Assembly: GCA_936432065.2 (NCBI GenBank)
Contig: OW386286.2
Coordinates: 5,635,208-5,699,207 of the forward strand
Source: Rutpela maculata
Taxonomy: Eukaryota; Arthropoda; Insecta; Coleoptera; Cerambycidae
Direction of reading: 5' to 3'
DNA: 64,000 nucleotides
Below, piece by piece: positions 43,286 through 54,188 of the stretch. The position numbers and the translations under genes are program-made. Under the pieces are notes generated by a model. It did no database searches. It saw only the letters and a program-made list of their open reading frames with translations, and had not been told where the DNA came from. Position 1 is the first letter of the stretch, and each line of letters starts with the position of its first letter.

Positions 43286-44967
43286 CACAGCCCCACAAAA
43301 AAAAGTTCAAAGCAGCGAACCAGACCCATGTATTCCTATGTATTTTCGGTCGCTGAATCCGAATCCGGGGTTTAAAAAAATCATTAGCTAGAGCCAAAAA
43401 CACCCCTGAAATGGGGTAAAAAGAATATTAAGCTACGAGAATAGTTGTTACATCTTAATCAATCGAATTATATAAATTAAGGTTAAACAGCAGGGTACAT
43501 ACAATAGATATGAAACACACCCCCAGGGAGGGGCGTAAACTAGCCCCCATATATAAAAAAATCGATCCAAAACAGCAATGACTGCTGAAAAAGCTCAAAA
43601 TGTCTAAGTTTTGTTAAAGTGACAAGAAACTGCATCAGGTCCGACGTAATCTTCATAAACTGCCCCTATAGAGTTGAGAACAACCACCCTCAAGTTTAAA
43701 GGACACGAGAAAAACAAGAAAAACGTAAAATGCAACAGGATTTCTATTTTTATGGATGCTATGAGTGGCTGAAATTGCGTAGTACTCTAAAATAGAACTA
43801 GAAACTTACGTACCATCAACATTCTACAGTGTCAACCCTCAGAGGGTGTGAAAACTACCCCCTATCTAAAGTTTGATTATAAAAAGTTACAGTGACTTCT
43901 ACAAAAATTCGAAACACCTGCGTTGTGTGGAAGAGAGAAGAAACTAGACTATGTTCGACGCTGTGCTTGAAAACCACCCCCACGGGATTGAGAGACGCCA
44001 CCCCTATAAAAAAAAACTATGGAAATGAAACGAATAAGCAACAGTATAGCTTTTTCGTTACATCTTGAATTACGGTAGTTTACATCCTTTCTGGGGGTGT
44101 TACTTAATAACATTTATAGGACATGAGTTTCAAACTCTAAGTGTGCAACACGATTTTTGCCAGTCATAGCATCCATAAAAATATAAATCCGGTTAGTTTC
44201 TCTCTGTTTTTCCAGCATCATACAGATATAGTAGTATCTCGCAACCCCGTGGGGGTGGTTTTCAAGCAGATCGTCGAACATAGTCTAGTTTCTTATCTCT
44301 TCCACACAACGCAGGTGTTTCGAATTTTTATAGAAGTCACTGTAACTTTTTATAGTTAAATCTTACATAGGGAGTAGTTTTCACACCCTCTGAGGGTTGA
44401 CAGTGTAGGATGTTGATGGTACGTAAGTTTCTGGTTCTATTTTAGGGTACTACGCAATTTCAGCCAATCCATGCTTCCATGAAAATAGAAATCCTGTTGG
44501 ATATTACGTTTTTTCTTGTTTTTCTCGTGTCCTTTGAACTTAAAGGTGGTTGTTCTCAATCTTACAGGGGCAGTTCATGAAGATTGCGTCGGGCCTGATG
44601 TAGTTTCTTAACACTTTAAGAAAACTTAGACATTTCGAGCTTTTTCAGCAGTCATTGCTGTTTTGGATCGATTTTTTATATATGGGGGCTAGTTTTCGCC
44701 CGTCACTGGGGGTGTGTTTCATATCTATTGTATGTACGCTGCTGTTTAACCTTAATTTGTATAATTCGATTGATTAAGAAGTAACAACTATTCTCGTAGC
44801 TTAATCTTCGTTTTATCCCATTTCAGGGGTGTTTTTTGGCTCTAGGTAATGATTTTGGAGGTGTACGATGTTTTCTGACCCCGGATTCGAATTCAGCGAC
44901 TGAAAATACGTAGGGATACATGGGTCTGGTTCGCTGCTTTGAACTTCTTTTTTTTGTGGGGCTGTGT
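43286..44967. repeat. 1.7-kb palindromic TIR element
   Basis: Arms of about 700-750 bp (43286 to about 44000, and about 44210 to 44967) are inverted copies. Ends are CACAGCCCCACAAAAAAAAG and the inverse. Internal pairs include aagaaactgcatcaggtcc, cgtaccatcaacattctaca and gaaacacctgcgttgtgtgg with their complements. TAA flanks both ends (43283-43285 and 44967-44969 region), compatible with a 3-bp duplication as in PIF/Harbinger elements. That assignment is tentative. No transposase ORF. A partial copy lies near 10098. Confidence 0.8.
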
Positions 44968-44989
44968 AATGTTTTTAGAAAAAAGACAG

Positions 44990-45192
44990 CCAGACAAAAA
45001 TATTCAAAAGACTACCACAAAATTTAGGTTTGGAGAGTTTGGATCATTTGTAAAACCTCGAGCAAAAATATATCTACCTCCTGGTAGAGAAGCTGTAAAA
45101 AGTATTGTTTTAAAAACTGTAAGAGAAAATCCTAATATATCGTCTCGCGAAATACAGGAAAATTTAGGCATCCCAAAAACAACTGAGATATA
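44990..45192 (+). pseudogene. Mariner-type transposase N-terminal HTH fragment
   Basis: The sequence KFRFGEFGSFVKPRAKIYL is followed by KTVRENPNISSREIQENLGI and PKTTE, then a stop. The helix-turn-helix signature (ENPNISSREI...LGIPKTT) is that of the DNA-binding N-terminus of Tc1/mariner transposases. The frame ends at 45192 in a GATA repeat, and the catalytic domain is missing. The ORF's first 17 codons belong to the neighbouring palindrome. Confidence 0.65.
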
Positions 45193-45394
45193 GATAGATA
45201 TAGAGGTGATTCAAAAATGCCAATTTTTCAAAAGCTTCAGAGGCTCGGTAATCGAAAAAGATAGAGGATCGCGGTTTGCACCATTGTTTGTTTCTCGAAA
45301 ATCGAACTTAGGACACCTATATCGGTTTCTGTTTATCTGCCCTAGTTTTAGAGAAAACCCCAAATCCCATCTAATTTGGTCCACCCTGTATGTA

Positions 45395-45712
45395 TAGGAA
45401 CTCAAGGCCTCAAAACTTTTTTTAGCGTCAGCCAACACCTCTATCATCCCTATTACCACCACCACTTCGTTATTAAAAGAGGTAAAAAAATAAAATTGTA
45501 ATTTAGTTTATAAACAAGAACCAAAGGCCTCAACAATTTTTTTTGTCATCAGCCACCTCCACTACCAATGTGGCATATAGTTTTATGAGTTTTTTGGGTA
45601 AACGATTCCAAATATATTATTAAAATTCTATGAACAATTATTTCCACATAGTGGAATGCAAATATAGTAAAAAAAAATATTTCATTGTAAGGGACTTGGA
45701 TAGGAAATCTTA
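45395..45712 (-). mobile_element. Helentron-like repeat copy 7 (5' half, diverged)
   Basis: Inverted and diverged: cagccaacacctctatcatc, acaagaaccaaaggcctcaa, cacctccactaccaatgtgg and gaacaattatttccacata correspond to the 5' half of the family. The TTCCACATCCAG terminus is degraded. Confidence 0.65.
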
Positions 45713-46889
45713 CGAAGCGTTAAAATCCTAGAATAACCTCTGTAGAATAAATATATTAATGGAAAAAAAAAAATGTTCACATGAACATTTCTTCTACTAT
45801 TAAAAAATGTTATATGTGCACTTTTTCACTAAAAACACTGCAACTTTAAATCACCTTTAGCGTTTGTTTACTTAGCAGCACAGCACAGAACACGTTTTCC
45901 AAAAAAAAATATCAAACCGACTTACCTTCATTTTGATGATTTTAGCGTTTGCCACAGCACCGTATAAAATACGAAAAATGTTAATAATGTGTCCCCAGTT
46001 GAAATTTGCTTTTATAGTAATCTATATAACGTACCCCTACCAAAAAATCAAATAAATCCCGCGAACATAATGATACACGCCTAAAACTGGCTCATGACAT
46101 TCAACTGTTTCCTTATTCTTGCTACCATATTGGACTCGGCCGTTTGTTCTTTTTCAACGGCATTGTTGTACTAATTATTTTTGCCCTGCCCGAGAATTGT
46201 TTGCATTAATTATTTGTTTGTTTTGATACATTTTATGCGTATAGATTTATGTGACATGATGTAATTTTTAAGTACCTGTGCATAATTCGGACCTATTACG
46301 TAACGTCGGATTCAAGTTTTATTATTGTGTGTCGGTAAGTTAATTTTTATCGATTTCGATGTACTACAGAATTGTATAGAACTGTAAGTAGCAAATTCTT
46401 TTCTAGACAATTTTAGTTTATCATATTTTTCTCAAACCGTAATCTTGCTTCTGTAGATTTTAAAAAACAGCATTATTCTCAAAAGTTATATAACATACAA
46501 AATGTTTCAACATTGCCTCGCCGCATTATCATTAGTAAATAGAATAGTTTTATGTTAAATATCTTCTGAAAACTATTTTCAATTATGGCAGGTGCGACAT
46601 AAGCGATTGCCCCCCCCCCCAAACTGATATAATTAAGATGCGTACTCTAGAGAGGGTTAGAAATAGATACCCGAAAAGTTCCCCCCCAATTTAGGAGTAG
46701 AACGTCCCTTTTTTTGCAATAAACCACCTCCAACTGGGACTTAAAGCTTAAATCGGTTATCTTGTAAACCGTTCGTTGGAAGAGAAAAAAGTATAGAAAA
46801 TAAAAAAATTGTTAAATTCTGCATAAAAAATGTCCTATTAACCATGCAGCTTATTTCGCGCTAACAGCATTCGAGCAAAAGGATAGTAT
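45713..46889. other. Intergenic, no gene seen
   Basis: AT-rich. Contains a C12-13 run at about 46609-46621. The segment 46120-46340 is less AT-rich and could hold an untranslated exon (a gtcggtaagt donor-like string near 46334), but I cannot support a gene. Confidence 0.45.
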
Positions 46890-47083
46890 TTTGGAGCGCA
46901 CAGGTGAAAATCAATCGTATTCGAAGTTTCACAGTGAATATTTTATCTCTGTATGATGTTTTCAATAAATAAAAAATTAAAAAAAAAATTTATTCCTGTG
47001 CATTTTTCTCGTTAAAGTAACCGGTTTTAAGATATTCGCTGTGAAACTTCGAATAGGATCGATTTTTACCTGTGCGCTCCAAA
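46890..47083. repeat. 194-bp hairpin element
   Basis: ttggagcgcacaggtgaaaa with attcgaagtttcacag on the left pair with ctgtgaaacttcgaat and acctgtgcgctccaa on the right. The spacer is about 80 bp with an A-rich centre. Small non-autonomous element or foldback repeat. Confidence 0.72.
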
Positions 47084-47258
47084 CTCTGTTCGGACGATAC
47101 TTCTCAATTACCCCTCATTTGCCCCCTTATTGCGATATTTTTATACAGTGTGTCCACGGATGGACTTAACTACACTCGTAAACATTTTTATTTTCAGTTT
47201 TTTCGAAGAAAAAAGTCATTCTTCATAATTTCTTTTGCTTGTTTTATAAATACGATGC

Positions 47259-47878
47259 ACGGTGAGAAACTTCGATTTTGTTGTACAGGGTATGCAAAAA
47301 ATATAATAATATAGATTTTCAAAATTAAAAATTTTTAAATCAAACTTTTTGGAAGCATTAAAACTAAAGACCTTAAAAGGTGTAATCGAAAGCCGTATAA
47401 TTTGTACTTGTAATAAAACGTTGTTTGTAACTATAATTAGTAAGTTTAGGTATAAAGGATGTTTTAAAGTTTTTCGATTGAGGCCCTATCTTAATTGAAT
47501 TAACTTCGTATTATTTTTGGAAGTGGACCGCCATCTCATTTCGTGAATATAAATCAAGATTGTTGCTGTGAAGTGACGCTTATTATTATCTGTTAACATT
47601 TGTCAACTGATATCTTCAGAAAGATGCTGACCTTGCAGCGCATTTACCAAAATAACAATCGGTAATAAGATATGGAAAAAAATCGATTTACTTTTCAATA
47701 TCAGATATCTTAGTAACAATAACTAGGTTACATAATATTAAAAAAATATATTTGGCTTTTCGAATACTCCTTTTAAGCGCTTTAGTTTGATTTAAAAATT
47801 ATTAATTTTGAAAATATATATTTTTATATTTTTTGCACGTCCTGTACAACAAAATCGAAGTTTATCAACGTGAATCGT
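47259..47878. mobile_element. 620-bp TIR element inserted in the left outer arm
   Basis: Absent from the right arm, where ataaatac and tagtctaggtgcc are contiguous. Its own ends are inverted (acttcgattttgttgtacag at 47269 and ctgtacaacaaaatcgaagt at 47843) and extend inward over about 90 bp. AT-rich interior, no ORF. Confidence 0.7.
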
Positions 47879-48426
47879 GTAGTCTAGGTGCCCGCGTACA
47901 TAAATGCAACTTATACATATCCTTGTATAACTTCTTGTACGGCATAATAGAGAAGTTGCATGATTTTTTTATAATGAAAATCGATACAGCATCAAAAAAA
48001 AGTTATAAAAATGTAAAATTTACGATAGTTATTTGGCGCCATTAACTGTGACGTTTTCCGTTATGATTTGTCCATCGAAATTAATAACAAACTGGAAGGT
48101 ACACTCGACTAGAGAAAGTGACACAGAAAGAGAAACTTGCGTGCACTATTTCCATCCCTTTTTTCGGTCTGTGTACAGTCGGTTAAGCCAATCGGACGTT
48201 TCCTTTAACCAATCAGATCTTGTCAGACAAGGACGGAATAGTGAACGGAAGTTTCTTTTTCCGTATAAACATGCTTCAGTAGTTTCTTATATCTAAAGCA
48301 ATTTCGATGGGTTTGTCAAATGTCAGTTTACTGTTTATTGTTTACAGTCAGTTTACCAAGTTCTTGTTTGTGGTGTTTTGTGTTATTATTTAGTGAATGA
48401 GTTAGTGAACAACATTATTATGACTT

Positions 48427-48531
48427 ATGAGTATGAGTTACAAATATTGCATTGTGCCTAAATGTAAAACTAAAATTATCACTACAAATATAGTAATTTT
48501 ACATTCAAGATTCTCCAAAATTAGTTCGTAG
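48427..48531 (+). pseudogene. Short THAP-like zinc-finger N-terminus
   Basis: An ATG frame of 34 codons encodes MSMSYKYCIVPKCKTKI and then a stop. YCxVPxC is the opening C2 pair of THAP domains, found at the N-terminus of P-element-type transposases (THAP9-like) and other insect THAP proteins. The remaining Cys/His ligands are not in frame. Upstream DNA (48030-48420) is less AT-rich and promoter-like. It may be the start of a transposon gene destroyed by the 3-kb palindrome at 48728. Confidence 0.35.
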
Positions 48532-48727
48532 ACAGACGTCAGGAAGATGTTAGAATACCGCGTCTACTTTGGACAAATTATCCGACTAACTAATGTCGTC
48601 ATTGACTTCACGCCAATAAGAAACCGTTTGCAGTCACGTGGTTTTGTTTACAAATTATGGCATAATCTAAATATTAATTTTACGGAAAATAAATTTTATT
48701 TTGAATTTCTTTTGTTATAATCATTTT

Positions 48728-51700
48728 TAGACTAGTCTATAAGCTTCAAAAGGTGTTAATTCTACATACTATTATTACAGTTATGTGGTTTAGCTCATTC
48801 GATCCGGAATGATGTCTAGATCATTGTGCCAAATAATTAAATTAGCCCATAAAAAATTCCAAAAGTTATAAACAATTGTTTGGTTTATAGCTAATTATTC
48901 GTAAATTATAAATATTTTCGAAATTTGAAAAAAAGATCCTTAAAGAGGAGGAAATTTAGTAAAAAAAAGTTCCAACTCCCGGAACTGTACCTCCATTATT
49001 TATAATTTTAATTTAACGCTGAAAATAGCCCTCCGCGCGCCATTGTTAGGTTGCGCGCACGGCCTCGAAAGTGAGTACGTCACTTAAAAAAATTTTTTTT
49101 AAGTACTTAAAGTTAATTGAAAAATCTAAAAAAATTATAGTATAATCTAAACACTTTAAAGAATTGATTCCCGTTGGAATTTTTCATAAAAACAAATTTT
49201 TCAATATGCTAGACGATTGTTAATTAACAAAATTTTTTCAAACTTCCTTCATCGTTCTAAACTAAAAAAAATGTTAAAATAATTGCCGTAAAATTATTTC
49301 GCTTTGTGGAGCTCTTCTTATATACATACAAAACAAGATTGCGTTATCAAAGTTTTAAAAATGTTAATACTTTGTTTATAATAATTTTTTTAAGTTAATA
49401 AAAAAAGAAAAAACACAATAATGTTGTAAAGAAAATATTTTTCTTTATTTATTATTATATTTTCGTTTTTATGTCAATAAAAGACATTTATTAATTAAAA
49501 AAATAATTTTTTTCTCCATTTTTTTATAAAAATTTTATAAACAAATGGACTATTTTTATATTTTTAAAAAATTTTTTTTTCTAATTTTATAGAGAACTGT
49601 CAATTATGATTTTTGAAAAAAAAAATTTTTCTTAATAATTATTTTTAATTGTTTATAATCGTTTTTTCAATATATTTGTTGTTTAAATTATTAGTTAAGA
49701 AATTTTTTTTTTCTAAAAATAATAATTGACTTTTCTCTACAAAATAACAAAAAAAAATTTTTTTTTCATTAACAATTGCATTGTTTATTAACTTTACAAT
49801 TTGTTATAAACAAATTCTCAACTTTGTTTTATTTTTTTTCTGAAAGTAATAATAATTACAAAAACGACCTCGTGCATTAAAATACCGAAAAAAATTTCAT
49901 TTTATTTTTTATGTAATTTTGAAAATATACGTGCTACAAAAATTGCAGCAGCTGATCCATTTGTTGACTTTAAAGCTAATATAACTTTTAAACTATTAAA
50001 GATACGACAATTAACATTCAGGTCATTTTTGTAGACAATAAAATTATCTTTCAGATAATGTCAGTCATATATTTTTTACCTATTATTCATTTGTTGTTTT
50101 GCGCATTTGTTTATAAAAATTGAAGATTTTTTGGGGTTTTTCGAAATTCTGCGGCTTCTAGCTCTGTAAATAATGCGAATTCGGTTATTGAACTTCAAGG
50201 CAATTTTGTTAAGCTTTAAATTATGTTACAGTTGCAGTTGTTTATTTATTTTTTACTTGATTTTATCATCAGTTATTACTATTTTTCGCTACATTTTGGA
50301 AATTATGTTATTTCTAGATGATTTACTTACTACTCTCCAGCTGTATTTCAGTTTGTAATATAAACAATGATTTTTTATCTGAAAAACATGCAAATGACAA
50401 AAATGACAAAAATGACCTGAATGTTAATTGTCGTATCTTTAATAGTTTAAAAGTTATATTAGCTTTAAAGTCAACAAATGGATCAGCTGCTGCAATTTTT
50501 GTAGCACGTATATTTTCAAAATTACATAAAAAATAAAATGAAATTTTTTTCGGTATTTTAATGCACGAGGTCGTTTTTGTAATTATTATTACTTTCAGAA
50601 AAAAAATAAAACAAAGTTGAGAATTTGTTTATAACAAATTGTAAAGTTAATAAACAATGCAATTGTTAATGAAAAAAAAATTTTTTTTTGTTATTTTGTA
50701 GAGAAAAGTCAATTATTATTTTTAGAAAAAAAAAATTCTTAACTAATAATTTAAACAACAAATATATTGAAAAACCGATTATAAACAATTAAAAATAATT
50801 ATTAAGAAAAAATTTTTTTTTCAAAAATCATAATTGACAGTTCTCTATAAAATTAGAAAAAAAAATTTTTTAAAAATATAAAAAAAGTCCATTTGTTTAT
50901 AAAATTTTTATAAAAAAATGGAGAAAAAAATTATTTTTTTTAATTAATAAATGTCTTTTATTGACATAAAAACGAAAATATAATAATAAATAAAGAAAAA
51001 AATTTTCTTTACAACATTATTGTGTTTTTTCTTTTTTTATTAACTTAAAAAAATTATTATAAACAAAGTATTAACATTTTTAAAACCTTGATAACGCAAT
51101 CTTGTTTTGTATGTATATAAGAAGAGCCCCACAAAGCGAAATAATTTTACGGCAATTATTTTAACATTTTTTTTAGTTTAGAACGATGAAGGAAGTTTGA
51201 AAAAATTTTGTTAATTAACAATCGTCTAGCATATTGAAAAATTTATTTTTATGAAAAATTCCAACGGGAATCAATTCTTTAAAGTGTTTAGATTATACTA
51301 TAATTTTTTTAGATTTTTCAATTAACTTTAAGTACTTAAAAAAAATTTTTTTAAGTGACGTACTCACTTTCGAGGCCGTGCGCGCAACCTAACAATGGCG
51401 CGCGGAGGGCTATTTTCAGCGTTAAATTAAAATTATAAATAATGGAGGTACAGTTCCGGGAGTTGGAACTTTTTTTTACTAAATTTCCTCCTCTTTAAGG
51501 ATCTTTTTTTCAAATTTCGAAAATATTTATAATTTACGAATAATTAGCTATAAACCAAACACTATTTTTTGAAGGTGTTTAATTGTTTATAACTTTTTGA
51601 ATTTTTTATGGGCTAATTTAATTATTTGGCACAATGATCTAGACATCATTCCGGATCGAATGAGCTAAACCACATAATTGTAATAATAGTATGTAGAATT

Positions 51701-51730
51701 AACACCTTTTGAAGCTTATAGACTAGTCTA
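48728..51730. repeat. 3.0-kb palindrome with about 1.3-kb arms
   Basis: Left arm 48728 to about 50032 and right arm about 50406-51730 are almost exact inverse copies with a spacer of about 370 bp. Both ends carry tagactagtctataagcttc or its inverse; TAGACTAGTCTA is itself palindromic. A G+C-rich island (ctccgcgcgccattgttagg and cgcgcacggcctcg) lies about 300 bp inside each end. The rest is extremely AT-rich, with long A/T runs. No ORF above noise. Probably a large foldback or TIR element. Confidence 0.88.
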
Positions 51731-51799
51731 TTTCTGCGTAATGGAAATTAAGAGCAAATCACTTTTTCAAGCATTTTAAAATTTCATGCATCTTCCCTA

Positions 51800-52238
51800 T
51801 TGCGCTAGTCTATCACTTTTTTCCTCTGCGAGAATTTTTGTAAACGCGACGTTCCTCCTCGGCATGAAAAAGACGATTTCCACACGTCGGACTGGAAAAT
51901 CGGCAAATATGTTTTGTCCGACAATTCGAAAATTGGATTTTACATATTTTTATTAAGCAATCTTGAAAAATTCAGCTGGTTATCAATAAATGTTTTAAAG
52001 TTATGTTATGTTATGTTTGGGGTGGTATACACCCTTAACATTCCAACATTTTTGTCGGACAGTTTGTGGTAATATATAGAATATATATATGTAGAATCCA
52101 ATTCTCAAATTGTCCGACAAAATATATTTGCCGATTTTCCAGTCCGACGCGTGGAAATCGTCTTTTTCATGCCGAGGAGGAACGCCGCCGCGTTTACGAA
52201 AATTTTCGCAGAGGAAAAAAGTGGTAGACTAGGCGCAA
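51800..52238. repeat. 439-bp inverted repeat beside the right outer arm
   Basis: ttgcgctagtctatcacttt, ttcctcctcggcatgaaaaa and ggactggaaaatcggcaaat on the left pair with inverse copies at 52100-52238. The spacer is about 140 bp and contains gttatgttatgtt. Arms are about 150 bp. Confidence 0.78.
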
Positions 52239-52431
52239 TTATGCCGTACAAGAAGTTGTACGAGGATATGTATAAATTGTATTTATGTACGCGGGCACCT
52301 AGACTAGTATTTATAAAACAAGTAAAAGAAATGATGAAGAATGACTTTTTCTCGAAAAGCAGAAAATAAAAATGTTTACGAGTATAGTTAAGTCCATTCG
52401 TGGACACACTGTATAAATATATCGCAATAAG

Positions 52432-53416
52432 TAGTAGTAGTAGTAGTATGTTAATTTACTTTAACTTTCACAATTTTTAAAATTTGGGTATAAGGAAAAC
52501 TTATTTAATCATAAATTTACTATTTTTTTTTTGACATTTTACAATAACATAATAAAATAAGAAATACACGTAAATGATTTGATCATTATTATATTAATAA
52601 TATTTACTGAGAAATAATGCAAATCAATTCACCTTCAGTTAGAGAATGTGGTATCATCCATCTTTAATATTATATATGGCTTCATAATATTGATGAAAAT
52701 TAGACATTTTTTCAACCTACTTAAAACAGACAGACAACGTAAAATTTAACAAAAAACTACATAATGGTTTGAAAGGCTCGTCTTTAGTACATATTTGCTT
52801 TTAAAAGTACTAAATTTTCGCTAGTTGAATGTCGTCCCACTGCATTTAGTACATTGGCAAAAAAAGAAGCCTCCCGTAAAAATCGCAGCCCTGTTCTTAT
52901 TTTATCTCAGTATTTATTTGAAATTAATGTAAAACAAAAATATATATAACAATAACCAACTAAAATTTTAAGGGAAAAATTGAATATTTTGACAAATTGG
53001 AAAAAATAATCAATTTACCCCCGGGAACTATTCGTCTAAGAGAAAAAGTTTTATACAAAAAGTGTGGGAAATTTTATGCCCTACATTATTCACGTAACTC
53101 GCATTGGAAACGAAATATTCGCGAAAAAGTGATTTCTTTGCTCCATTCTTTTCAATTTGACGGCGAGCTGCAACGCTCCAAGGTCAAAAACTTAGCTTAA
53201 GAACTATGCTAAATTTCCTTGACCTTTTGCAAAATAAGGCCCCTTTTACGTCTCTATTTATTGGACTATTAGTCCCCTAAGTTTTTGTGCAGTAGATTGT
53301 ACTTTGCACAAAATTTTATTAGTTTTTTTCTCTTAGGGCTATTTTTAAATTTTGTGTCCGTTGGATGACCATCCTGTATATTTTTCACTAAAATTATAGC
53401 AAGCTTTTTGCAAGCA
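52432..53416. other. Intergenic, no gene seen
   Basis: Starts with a (TAG)n run at 52431-52448. AT-rich. The 67-codon ORF near 53000 has no recognisable motif and begins with TTG; I do not call it. Confidence 0.5.
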
Positions 53417-53985
53417 AGCAAGCTGTCTGTCGGTCTGTCTGTCTGTAACTTTTTTTTGTGCGCACGTTTACTCTGGAACTGTTTAAGATATTGACTTGAA
53501 ATTTGGTACACGTATGTACTTAAACGAGATCTGGAACTAGATTATATTTTCATTTTGTTCCGACGAAGGGTAAATTGGGGTAAATTTGGGGTAAATGGGT
53601 AAATCAAGCAGGTAAGAGTCGATTAAATTGGTATTTAGTATATACAAGAGAAGCTAGGGTCTCAAGAAAGTTTTTGGCATTAGCCACCCCCATCTCCTTA
53701 TTAAAGGGGATGAAAAAAAAATGTGATTTAGTGTATGTACAAGAACCAGAAACCTCAAAATATTTTTTTACTTCATCCATCCCCACTACCACCCCCCTAT
53801 CACCACCCCCACCCCACTACCGATGTGGGGTATCGTTTTACGGGTTTTTGGCATAGAGGATTTCAAATATTATATTATTAAAGTTCCATAAACAATTATT
53901 TCCACATACAAAGTTTTTTCGTTGTGAGTGACTTGGATAGAGAATCTGGATGTGGAAGTAGTGATTCCTTGGGCAGCGGTTTTTA
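53417..53985 (-). mobile_element. Helentron-like repeat copy 8 (3' end lost)
   Basis: Starts in the GTCT/GTCG microsatellite (53425-53450) rather than at the hairpin. It then runs through the conserved blocks to ggatgtggaagtagtgattc and cttgggcagcggt at 53985. About 569 bp. Confidence 0.8.
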
Positions 53986-54188
53986 TTAATGGCATGAGAA
54001 ATATTATTTTACTCCGTCACTTGTTTTTAAGAGTGTTTACCATGTATATTTAAAAAAAATGTTATCAGGGTTCTTCCTTGACAATTTTGTTAACGAAGTA
54101 TTATTGTCCTCTCTATTCTTTTCTATCATTAATTATTTTTTTAAGGTGTCCACAATGCATATTTTTCAAATTTCTTCATAGGTAATTA

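Larger units (their letters stand above)
47126..52431. repeat. 5.3-kb composite inverted-repeat element with nested palindromes
   Basis: The outer arms are 47126-47258 plus 47879-47950 (left) and 52239-52431 (right). Matches include cttattgcgatat at both edges, CAGTGTGTCCAC with TA beside it (47144, 52412), acttaactacactcgtaaac and ggtgcccgcgtacataaat. CAGTGTGTCC ends recall the MITE at 4320. The inverted identity extends about 20 bp beyond those ends, so the true boundary is uncertain. Three further palindromic pieces lie within. Confidence 0.72.

Noticed and set aside
52997..53200. 67-codon ORF with basic composition
   Set aside because: Starts at TTG, no motif, no promoter or polyadenylation context.
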